From assembly GCA_014281115.1 (NCBI GenBank), contig JACONQ010000002.1, positions 2,542,001-2,606,000 of the forward strand: DNA of 64,000 nt, written 5' to 3'. The position numbers and the translations under genes are program-made. Below are positions 35,000-43,774 of this stretch, one piece after another. The notes beneath the pieces are model-generated. The model had not been told where the DNA came from. It did no database searches and saw only the letters and a list, made by a program, of their open reading frames with translations. Numbering within the stretch: position 1 is the first letter of the stretch; each line of letters begins with the position of its first letter. Source of the DNA: Laburnicola sp. R22_1. Taxonomy: Eukaryota > Ascomycota > Dothideomycetes > Pleosporales > Didymosphaeriaceae.

Positions 35000-37900
35000 A
35001 ACTCCCATCAAGCGGACATCAACCTATTGCAGGGCGATTTCTGATGAATTATCCGCGCGGGAGGTAAGAAAACGCCCATGTGGGACCAGATGCGCAGTTT
35101 ATAGACTTTTTCGAACGACGGGATGACCACTCCCATCGATCCGATTTTCTCGTATTTGTAGTGACGAGACGGGGAGGTTGCAATGGTGTGAAGAACCAGC
35201 ATGTGAGACAAATAATAGGCTTTATAGATGTCTTTCGCATGCTGCGATGCAGAAACAGAACAGCGGAGCACCACATGTAGCTTAAGCGGTTATGCTTGAA
35301 TATCCAACGATGGTTCGTTGAGCTGAGTTCCTGGCTCGCCACATTGCACAATCGTGACAAGTATTGATTCTGCCCGTTTATGACCAAGGCGTTAAACAGT
35401 TTAACGAACAGGCGTCCCATTCGGACTTTGATACTTGTATTTTGCACCAGCAGAGCTCCAGCAGCTCCAGGCCATGCCGGTGTTTTTGTTTCACTTTGAT
35501 AGAAAGATCCAGAACTGGAGGGACGGAGAAGAAACCACATTGCTTCCAGACCTCGCATTTTTATTAGACCCGCTCCAGCACAGCTCCCATCTTTAGTTTC
35601 GCTATACAGCCACCCCAAACCCACCATTCCCCGGTTCCTCCAAGGTTTCGAACACGCGAGTCCTCCCATGTGCAACTTTTTCTTCCGACTCTTGAATCCC
35701 GCAGTCCTACACACCTCCATGCCATTGCAAGCTAGAACTTTCGAGTCCCCCTTCTGCCCATGTAAACGCCATGTATTGCACCATCAGAGCATCTTTCAAT
35801 TACCCCCCAAAGAAGAATCTCCCCATTTTTGGACAAGCCCTCCATTTATACTCCAGCCACGCCCACCCCAGTAATTAACTTGATTTAGTCTTTTAGTCAC
35901 CCAATCCGCCCAAACCCGAACGCACCGATCATCGTATTTACGAAGGGTTTTGGTAGTCCTGCGCAGAGCACGAGACAACGCACATGTATAGTTGAGATTT
36001 GTTCTTTGGTGCCGAGCAGGTGGATCCCATGCGCCTCGAGTGGAGTTATTTCAGTCCGCTGGCGCGCGTTGAACGCAACATGGGCCAAGCTAGAAACTCA
36101 TTTTTTTAATTTTAGGCAGAGAAGAGACAAAAGCCATATCACAAACATCTTTGGGTTTTTAAGAGGCCACTAGGAGAGTAATCAACTCAGTGCCACAACG
36201 AGCAGGTGGATTCCATGGGTTCATTGTAAGGGCCTTTTAGTTCGCCACTTCGCGCAGAAGACCGCACATAGCAATGCCATGCGTTGTTTTGTTCATTTTC
36301 GTGTGGCCAAGACAAGAGAAGAACCCCATGCTCCGACAATGTGCAGCTTTTTAAGAGACCACCAGGAGTAATTAACTTTAGTGACGTAACGAGCCGGCCG
36401 AACCCTATGGACACCGTTGAAATTGGTTTTACTCCACTAGTGAGCATAAAACGCAACATGGCACAAGCTGGAATATAATTTTTTTAAGTTCTGGGCAGAG
36501 AAGAGAAAACCCCATAAAAGTAATCTTTGAATGTTTTAAAGATCACAGAGCATAGTGTGCAACAAGAATAAAAGAGGTGTTGGTGCGCTATATAGACATA
36601 ACCGAGTTGGTTCTTTTGTTGGTTGGGATGCCAAAGTCCTATGTAGTAGTCCGCTTCGTGCAGAAGCCAGCATATCGGGTTCTTCCTCGTTTTTAATTTC
36701 ATTTTCTGTGGATAGGAGAAAAACCGTATAGGTCTTTTAGTCGAACCTTTTAGAGACCACCAAGGAGAGTGTGCAACAAGGAGGAAGGAGGTGTGGTGCA
36801 TCTTGAATTCGCAGGTCACTTTATAGTTGGTTGGAAGAACCGAGCTCCCATGCGGTAATCGACAAAGTCATTTTTGGAGTGGGCGTTCGTGAAGCGAAGA
36901 CTCCCCGCAGGGAAGAGAAAACACCCATGACATGTTGCCGGTGGGCATTTGAGAAGCAGAGAAGAACCCATGGATAGTTGGGTAGAGTTTTATAGAGACC
37001 ACCAGGGACAGTGTAAACGACGGAGGAAGGAGGTGCTGATCCATTCTGTTAATTAACGGTATTTTGTAGTTGGAAGGCAGCACCGAGCTCTCATATGCTA
37101 GTACGCTTCTTCATTTCTGGAGTGAGCTTTTGGGAAGCGGAGACTCCCCGCGGAAAAGAGAAAACCCCCATGAGTAGAGGGTGGAGCTTTTTAGAGTCCA
37201 CCAGGGATAGTGTGTAGGAATAAGGAAGGGGGTGTTGATCCATTCCGCAGTTTCGCGTATCCTTGTGGTTGGAAGGCAGGACCGAGCTCTCATAAAATAT
37301 GCTGTAGTGTCATTTTAGAGTGGGCGTTCTAGAAGCGGAGACTCCACATAGGTGCGCACCAGTTTGACTTGGGAAATTTTGGATGGAGGGGAGGAGAGAT
37401 CCGCGCTCCATGGCCAGATGGCCGTGCGTTTTAAAAAAAGAGCAAATGTGGCAGTTAACATGTGAAGCGTAGACTACATGATTTCGTAGGAACCTAATTT
37501 TGACAAACCCGGCAAAATTTTGGATTGAGATAAATAAAGCGGTAAGCTCTCCATCATCAAGTCGCTTATCCATCTAGAGACGCTGAATATTGTTGTTGAC
37601 ATATGAGGGACAACTCCGCATATCCGAGCATCATCTTTGTTTTACAAACCTCCAAAAGTATCGCGTTGAGAGGAACAAGGTAGTCCGCACTCCATTTCGG
37701 TGAGTGTTATTGGTTTTTAGAGAAGCCCAAACATCAAAGTCGACGCTGTGCAGGAGAAACTCCACATGGATATCTCCCACGGTTGTTTGAAAAGAATATC
37801 GCATTAAGAGGAACAAGGCAGTCCGCACTCCATTGCATGTAGACGGTTAACTTTTTTTAGAGGCGGCTGGACTTTGAAGTGAAGTTTGAAAAGCGGAAAC

Positions 37901-38960
37901 TCCACATATAGGCTGTTGAATCTCTTTCTAGCGAGACCTCGAAATTTCAAATAGAAACCTAGACAAGACCGCACTCCATCGCCTGTGTCCACTTCATTTT
38001 AGAGAAACCCAGCCAGATTTTGCAGTGAAGTTTATAAAGCGGAAAGTCCACATGAAGTTCTCCCACAGTTGTTTTAACAAACCAGAAAGTCTCATGTGGA
38101 CCATAGACACAGTCCGAACTCCATTAGATCTGTTGTAGGGGTTTTTAGAGAAGCACGAATGTGGGAGTTGACGCAAGCAGGAGAAACTCCACATATGCAG
38201 CAGACAAATATTTTGTACAAATAGTCGGATGCATGGAATAGAGAGATAGGCAAGGCCGCACTCCATACCACTTCGACTCGGTACTTTTTGGAAAAGCCCA
38301 AATGGGGGAGTTGACGCAGTGCAGCAGGAGAGACTCCACATATGTACTCCTCTGGCCATTTTTTAAAACCTCGAAGGATCCAAATAGAGAGTTGGGCCAG
38401 TGCACGCTCCATATCCTTCGACTTTGTACTTTTTGGAAAAGCCCAAATGGGGGAGCTGACGTTGTGCAGCTGAAATGCGGCATGACGCAGTATACTGCGG
38501 TTTTTCGCGCCTTGGGAAAATGTCGAATGGACCAGAGAGCCAGTCCGCACTCCATCGGTCACCTCATCATCGTTTTTAGACAACTCCAAGTTGTAGAGCT
38601 AAAGTCCGCAGCACAAAGTCCGCATTAACTGTCTCCATACTTTTTTTAGCGCCTTGGAATGCATCGAATAGACCAGAGACGCACTCCGCACTCCATAAGG
38701 TTTTAACCTTTTGGATTTTAGAGAACCCAAATTGTAGAGCTCAAGTCCACGCAGCAGAAACTCTGCATGCATGGAAATTGTAACTGCTTTTAGCGCCTTA
38801 GGAAAATGTCGTATAGAGGAGGGACGGTCTGGACTCCATCGAAATAACCGTGGATGGTTTTGGAGAAGCAGAAAGGCTCCAGACATGAGCTTTTTTGATG
38901 GTTCTTTGTGGAGAGGACGAGTGCTGCAGACCATACCTTTGGTCGGATAAATGTTTTAGA
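35000..38960 (-). repeat. Diverged tandem array, unit about 143 bp at the right end and 180-240 bp further left
   Basis: On the plus strand the phrase (a/g)ctccat recurs at 37405, 37548, 37689, 37827, 37973, 38118, 38260, 38406, 38549, 38690 and 38833, steps of 138-146 bp. Between occurrences come a TTTTTAGAGAAGCCCAAAT-like box, an AGGAGAAACTCCACATATG-like box and a TTTTTAGCGCCTTGGAAAAT-like box. Adjacent units at 38,284 and 38,430 share about 30 identical bases. From 36,843 to 37,290 longer units share GAAGCGGAGACTCCCCGCGG and TAGAGACCACCAGGG. Repeats 'cgcaacatggcacaagctgg' and 'gagcaggtggatcccatg' link units at 36,000-36,480. The unit is not a multiple of three and the frames are full of stops, so it does not look protein-coding. 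No transposon feature is seen. Confidence 0.8.
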
Positions 38961-39067
38961 GAGCCAACTGCCGGAGACCATGGGTGCTAGGTAAGGATCA
39001 TTTTAGTTGTATGCCAGCGGAATGTGGTTGTGTGGTGGGAAGAGATGTGGACGCTGAAGGGGGGGGG

Positions 39068-39075
39068 TATTTATA
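39068..39075 (-). promoter_or_regulatory. TATA box (TATAAATA) facing the array
   Basis: Minus-strand TATAAATA sits 20 bp downstream of the CACGTG cluster and about 110 bp before the first recognisable array unit, as a core promoter reading leftward would. No protein-coding frame follows it. The role is inferred from spacing only. Confidence 0.35.
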
Positions 39076-39094
39076 TCTAAGTAGGGGTGTGGAG

Positions 39095-39148
39095 CACGTG
39101 AACGCGGGGATCCCGGGGCCTCAGCACGTGAATCCCGTGAATCACGTG
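39095..39148. promoter_or_regulatory. Cluster of three CACGTG E-boxes
   Basis: CACGTG occurs at 39095-39100, 39125-39130 and 39143-39148, three copies of a six-base palindrome in 54 bp. CACGTG is bound by bHLH factors (Cbf1 type). The cluster lies past the 3' end of the TTL gene and just upstream of the TATAAATA box. Confidence 0.5.
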
Positions 39149-39223
39149 CACCACATGACACCACTCGAAAGAAGAAACCTTGAAACTTCCCGCCCTTCCA
39201 TTCCAACCCCCCCAACCCAAACC

Positions 39224-40639
39224 CTACCTCCTCCCCAAATCCACATCCAGCACCTCCACCATCTCCCCCTCCCCATCCCCCTCCACCCCAAAAAACCCCC
39301 CAACAGCAACCCCCACCACCCCCTCCATCAACCCCCCTACTACCCCCTTACACCCCTCCCCCGACTGCCCAAAATCCGGAAAAGCATTAACCTCCAACAA
39401 CCACGTCCTCAACTCCCCCTCCTCAACGCCCACCATAAAATCCACCCCAAAAACCTCAAACGCATTCGGCAACGCCTGGAAATGAACCCCCATTCCGCGC
39501 GCCGCGGCTTCAAACACTGCGCCCGTAATGCTGCATATCTGGGCGAAGACGTCGTCTTTCCAGTCCGCGTTGGGAGAGAGAGGACGAAGATGCGCGTCTG
39601 GTTGTGTGGGTAGGGCGGACGGCAGGGCCCAGAAGGGGGCGACGGAGCCGTCGCGCTCGCTGGGAGATTGGAGACAGGTGTTTGTGAGGTGCGCTTGTAG
39701 CGCTGAGGAGGTGGTGGTGGGGGAGAAGTCGGTGGCCCAGGGGGGGAGGTAGGGGCGTGCGGCGAAGAGGGCGAGCATGGGTTTGTAGACGAAGACTTTG
39801 AGGGCGCTGGTGGCGAGGACGTAGGTTCTGATGTGGAATTTTCGGAGGGAGGTGCTGGGGGAGGGATGGGAGGGATGGGAGGGTTGGGAGAGGAGGAGCG
39901 GCGGGTGGATGTAGGGTTGGGCGATGAAGTGGCGGAGTTGCGAGGTTATTATGCCTTTGTCTGAGGTTTTGTCTGGGTCATTTTTCGGTTTCGGTAGAGG
40001 AGGTGCGGAGTTGGATGCGGAGCCTGTGTCGCTTCGTGTATCGTCGTCGTCTTCATCCGATTCCGGATCCCACTCCTCAAAGATCCTCATCAATTCCTCC
40101 TCACTGCTAAACAGCCGAATCCCCTGGCCCCTCTCACTCATCCCCGGTTTCAAAATCCACCACTCTCTCTTCTTCCTCCCCTCATCCCCATCACCCGCTT
40201 CCCTCCCCCTCGCCCAACTCTCCTTCAACTCCCAAGCCTCCACAAGCGCCTCATCCAAAAACTCACTGTAATCAACCTCAAACTCCACACTCCCTTTAAC
40301 CCCCCTCGCCAGCACGCTCTCAGGATACTTGGCCACCCAGTTCGCCACCGTCGTGCTCAGATAATGCTTTCTGATCAGCGCTTTGCGGATGACGTATGCG
40401 TTGGCCAGGCTGGTCGACGGGTGCTGCAGGACGTGTTCGAAATTTATGGATTCGTATTGCCGGAATTGGAGGACTCGGGAGGTTTTGGAGGGGAGGTCGG
40501 ACCATGAGGTGATGAGTTGGAAGGAGTGCGTGGGGAGCCGGGAGTGCAGGGCGGCGAGGATGAGGGGTTGCACGTAGGTGTCTTCGTAGTCAACGAGGGC
40601 ATATATGATGTTGTCGTCGTCCTGTGGTGCTGGAGCCAT
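39224..40639 (-). CDS. Tubulin-tyrosine ligase family protein (TTL domain)
   Basis: A single exon of 471 residues from an ATG at 40639. The ATP-grasp TTL fold is marked by SLANAYVIRKALIRKHYLST (about 77-96), WWILKPGMSERGQGIRLF (about 160-177), KFHIRTYVLATSALKVFVY and the metal-binding end motif LLEVNAFPDFGQ. An acidic/Ser-rich insert (ESDEDDDDTRSD) separates the two halves, and the C-terminus is a Gly/Val/Glu-rich tail. TTL enzymes ligate amino acids to tubulin tails or other proteins; the substrate here is unknown. The closest yeast relative I know is Pby1, which has an additional N-terminal SurE-like domain absent here. The last about 50 codons have unusual composition, so the exact end is less sure. 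Confidence 0.9.
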   Translation of the reverse strand: MAPAPQDDDNIIYALVDYEDTYVQPLILAALHSRLPTHSFQLITSWSDLPSKTSRVLQFRQYESINFEHVLQHPSTSLANAYVIRKALIRKHYLSTTVANWVAKYPESVLARGVKGSVEFEVDYSEFLDEALVEAWELKESWARGREAGDGDEGRKKREWWILKPGMSERGQGIRLFSSEEELMRIFEEWDPESDEDDDDTRSDTGSASNSAPPLPKPKNDPDKTSDKGIITSQLRHFIAQPYIHPPLLLSQPSHPSHPSPSTSLRKFHIRTYVLATSALKVFVYKPMLALFAARPYLPPWATDFSPTTTSSALQAHLTNTCLQSPSERDGSVAPFWALPSALPTQPDAHLRPLSPNADWKDDVFAQICSITGAVFEAAARGMGVHFQALPNAFEVFGVDFMVGVEEGELRTWLLEVNAFPDFGQSGEGCKGVVGGLMEGVVGVAVGGFFGVEGDGEGEMVEVLDVDLGRR

Positions 40640-41050
40640 GGCGGCGGAAAGTGGAAGCTCGTCGGCCAGCTCAACGTGACTTTCAGCCTTTGCGCCCTAC
40701 ATGGAGGGACAACCACGAGAGAAGGAATGAGATATTCGAACCCGATGATGTTAATATCTAGCCAGTATTGGAGCAGACGCCAAATACTCGCGAGGAGCGA
40801 TTTAAGAAACACTAGTGGCCCACGCGCACGCGCGTTCATTAGACTAAGGAAAAGGTCGTAGCGGAGCAAATAATGCACGCCCCAAAAGTTGCACTTTCAC
40901 CCGCTTAGAGGGCCCGAGCTTAGCCCAGCCAATCAGGCAACCCAGCCGTACCCTACCGTAACGACGCCAGACACCGACCACCCTCAACCAAACCCATTTC
41001 CAATATGCAGACAAAAGAAACCCCAGTAGTGGATATCAACGAATGTGCCA
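40640..41050. promoter_or_regulatory. Spacer: TTL-gene promoter and MCM10 3' end
   Basis: 411 bp between the TTL start and the MCM10 stop, both on the minus strand. No further gene and no clear motif. Confidence 0.45.
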
Positions 41051-43432
41051 TCAAACAACCTCCAGGTCATCGTCTTCCTCCTCCATCGCCGCGATGAGCC
41101 CAATGTCAAGCGTACCCAAGCTCTCACGGCCTGGCTCACGGATCCCCTTCTCAGGAAGAAGTAAGCGGGCCTTCTTTTTGGCAGGACTGGGTTCCCTCGT
41201 GCCACGCATAGAAGACTGGCTGTCTTTCTTTGGTGGGGAGATAAGAAGACCGCGCTTGAAGGCGCCACCCCAGCCTACGGGCTCGCTGGAAGCCGTCGAC
41301 TTGCCCGAGAGGATGCGTTTCCGCTTCGTTGGAGCGAGAGAGACGTCTTCTGCTTTCTTTCCAAGAAGGCCAAGGATATCGCCCGAAGGCTGGTCCGGCT
41401 TTGCTAGGAATGGGTCGTCCAGGGCCGCGTTGGCGCGGGAGGAAGACTGGGAACTGTCCGCTCTGTGCTTCAAATAGTCACCGCCGGCGCCATTCCCCAT
41501 CTCGCCCAGCTTTTTCGCAAGCTCGCGCTCTTTTTCCTTCTCCGCTAACTGTTTCCTGTGTCGCTCAGCACGATCCGTAACATGGTACGGCTGCTCGTCT
41601 ACATCAAGCAACCTCGCTGCCGCACCCGCCCCAGGTGTGATGTACATGGTCTCGTGGAGAAGTCTGTCATGGTATCTGCCTTCTCGCCCCATCTCGTCGG
41701 ACTTGAGCCCCTTGCCTCTCCCAGCACCACCGAACATGCCGCCTTTGCCGGTGCCGGTAGGGCCTTTTCCGAAGCCGCCCATGGTATTGACCTCCATACG
41801 GCCGCGCTTGCTCTTCTCGACCTGTAGCTCGATGTGGAAGTCACAGAATTCAGTCTTGCGTCCGTCGATCCATTGACCACACTCTTTGCCGTCTTTTCTC
41901 ATGGCATGGCAAAAGTCTAGATCACGGGTGGCGCCTATCTCCAGCACAGTGTCATCGGAACTGGTGAGTTTCAACGAGAACTTGCCGGAGCCGCGGTCTC
42001 GAGGCGGCATGATGTCGGGGTTCAGAATAGCGATCAGCGTCCCTACGGTTAGTTTCCAGAATTGCGAGAACCCGGTGTCGAAAAGGTAGAGGTCAAGCTC
42101 CCACTTCAGATCCGTCAACCGCAATATCATGAACTTGTTCGTCTGGTTTGGGTTCATTTCTTGGTTGCCAGCAGACCGTTCGCGGACAGCATTCTTCGGC
42201 GTCATTGGTGACGATTTCCAGGCGATAACTCCCATGACAACATAGTCGCCTTCCATATCCGGAGGGTCGTAGTCTGGAGCTTTGACGGTTTTCAACAGCT
42301 GCGGTATGGTAACGATAGTCTTGCCCTCCAGCGTGCGCGTGACTACATTGTGCTGCATGTCCCGAGACTTCAAGTGCAGGCCGGAGAAGGATTCGAAACT
42401 GGGTGCATCCGTACTTTCGTCGCGCTGCGATATTTCTGCATATTTCGATGCTGTGGCTGCCGTTCCAAAACCCCTCGATGAAGGTCTTGAGTCGGTGGAT
42501 GTCGTCCGTGAGGCGCCGGGTCGCGCAGATAGATTGGAGCCTGGTCTAGGTGTTGCGGTATTCCGTAGATCGCTGATAGACCGACTTTGTGCCCTGTCCA
42601 ACTTCTTTGTCTCTGGTGCCGTATCCCTCGAGCTTCTTGTCCCCGAGCTCAGGGAAGACGCTGCTCTAGATGCCGACCGGTCCTTCAGCCCTTCGATGTT
42701 CTGTAAGCCAAACCCACCACTCCGACTGTTCTCGATCCTTGTCTGCTTCTCGCTCCGCTCCTTCTCCTTGTTCCTGCTGTCCGCTATCCGCTCGCTGAAC
42801 GACTTGATCTTGGGTGTTTCTGCCCGCGAAAGTGCTGTAGGCGGGTTTCTGCTGGAGTAGCTGCCCGCCCGCTTAAGGCTCACATCCTGTGCCCGCAGGC
42901 CCTTGTCGATACCCAGCAAGACCCTCGCGGGACTCTTTTGCTCCTGCGGTTCCCGTCTATGTTTCGCAGGCGATACCGGAACCTGCACCGTCGATTGCGA
43001 CCTTGGGAGTTCCGCCCTTCTGGAACTCGCTGCAGTTCCTGGTCGTGACGAGATGCCCGTACTATCGGTCTCCCCATCGTCCGTGGCCTTCTTCGCCTTT
43101 TGCAACTTCTTGAGCTTCAACCGCGCCTGGATGGCTTGTAGCTTCAACTGTAGCGTCTCCTCATCCTCGTCTTCTTCTTCGTCGTCGCCTTCGGCCGCCG
43201 GCTGTCGTTGTGGCATCGGGCGGCGCTTGGTAGGGGAGGGCGACACGGAGCTGCGCTCGCGCTGGTGCTCATACTTTTTGCGGGCGGACGGCGACAACAA
43301 CAACGCCTCGTGAGGAGATCTCGGCGGCCAGTTCGGAGGATTGTTCTTGACTAGGTTGCTGTTAGCTTTGCACCATGGCGCTGCGCATCTGCTGTTCTCA
43401 CCCTTCGACTTGGGGCTCTCTCTCACGATCAT
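41051..43432 (-). CDS. MCM10: DNA replication factor Mcm10
   Basis: The frame is open throughout (793 codons), but a canonical 51-nt intron at 43401-43351 (GTGAGA donor, GCTAAC branch, CTAG acceptor; divisible by three) probably removes 17 residues, giving MIVRESPKSKVKNNPPNWPP and 776 residues. The N-terminal half is charged and Ser-rich with a coiled-coil-like QLKLQAIQARLKLKKLQK. The OB fold comes next (EGDYVVMGVIAWKSS, MILRLTDLKWELDLYLFDTG, WKLTVGTLIAILNPDIM). It is followed by the Mcm10 zinc finger CHAMRKDGKECGQWIDGRKTEFC-H near residue 490. The KRGRMEVNTMGG segment and a basic tail with KKKAR follow. Mcm10 binds single-stranded DNA and the CMG helicase and is needed for origin firing. It shares a promoter with RNase H2B. 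Confidence 0.95.
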   Translation of the reverse strand: MIVRESPKSKGENSRCAAPWCKANSNLVKNNPPNWPPRSPHEALLLSPSARKKYEHQRERSSVSPSPTKRRPMPQRQPAAEGDDEEEDEDEETLQLKLQAIQARLKLKKLQKAKKATDDGETDSTGISSRPGTAASSRRAELPRSQSTVQVPVSPAKHRREPQEQKSPARVLLGIDKGLRAQDVSLKRAGSYSSRNPPTALSRAETPKIKSFSERIADSRNKEKERSEKQTRIENSRSGGFGLQNIEGLKDRSASRAASSLSSGTRSSRDTAPETKKLDRAQSRSISDLRNTATPRPGSNLSARPGASRTTSTDSRPSSRGFGTAATASKYAEISQRDESTDAPSFESFSGLHLKSRDMQHNVVTRTLEGKTIVTIPQLLKTVKAPDYDPPDMEGDYVVMGVIAWKSSPMTPKNAVRERSAGNQEMNPNQTNKFMILRLTDLKWELDLYLFDTGFSQFWKLTVGTLIAILNPDIMPPRDRGSGKFSLKLTSSDDTVLEIGATRDLDFCHAMRKDGKECGQWIDGRKTEFCDFHIELQVEKSKRGRMEVNTMGGFGKGPTGTGKGGMFGGAGRGKGLKSDEMGREGRYHDRLLHETMYITPGAGAAARLLDVDEQPYHVTDRAERHRKQLAEKEKERELAKKLGEMGNGAGGDYLKHRADSSQSSSRANAALDDPFLAKPDQPSGDILGLLGKKAEDVSLAPTKRKRILSGKSTASSEPVGWGGAFKRGLLISPPKKDSQSSMRGTREPSPAKKKARLLLPEKGIREPGRESLGTLDIGLIAAMEEEDDDLEVV

Positions 43433-43774
43433 CGTTGCGGGGTGTGCACGCGTAGTCCGTTGTGCAGCTCGCCCATACCCAACGCCAAGACCAAGCGCAT
43501 TCGGTGCCTAATGATTCCTGGAGTGAAGGGCGATGGCGGCGCTGCGGAGCCGTTTGGCGTGCAATCAAGGCTGACAATCAAATGCAATGGGCAATCTTGA
43601 AACCGACGGGGATGACGCGCTGGGGGCGCCCGCTGACGCGTCTCCATTCGCCGACGCGTTCTCCCCGTCCATCTAACCCCCAAATACTCCTCACAATCCA
43701 TACAGCGCATTTTGCACCGCAGAATTGTCCTGTATTCCTATTCAGCATCACACAAGCAACAGCATACACCAGGA
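43433..43774. promoter_or_regulatory. Bidirectional MCM10/RNH202 promoter with three ACGCGT sites
   Basis: ACGCGT (MluI cell-cycle box core) is at 43448-43453, 43636-43641 and 43654-43659, with a near match ACGCGC at about 43,616. In yeasts this hexamer is bound by MBF and drives G1/S expression of replication genes. Both genes here act in DNA replication. The cell-cycle role in this species is inferred. Confidence 0.6.

Noticed and set aside
38092..38589. Short minus-strand frames in the array with recurring peptides such as YVEFLLL and PIWAFPKST
   Set aside because: The repeat unit is not a multiple of three, the frames end at stops in nearly every unit, and the peptides follow from the repeated DNA. 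A coding role is not supported.
37405..38840. Regular array considered as CRISPR-like
   Set aside because: Host is a eukaryote, there are no short identical repeats with unique spacers, and whole units are diverged copies of each other.
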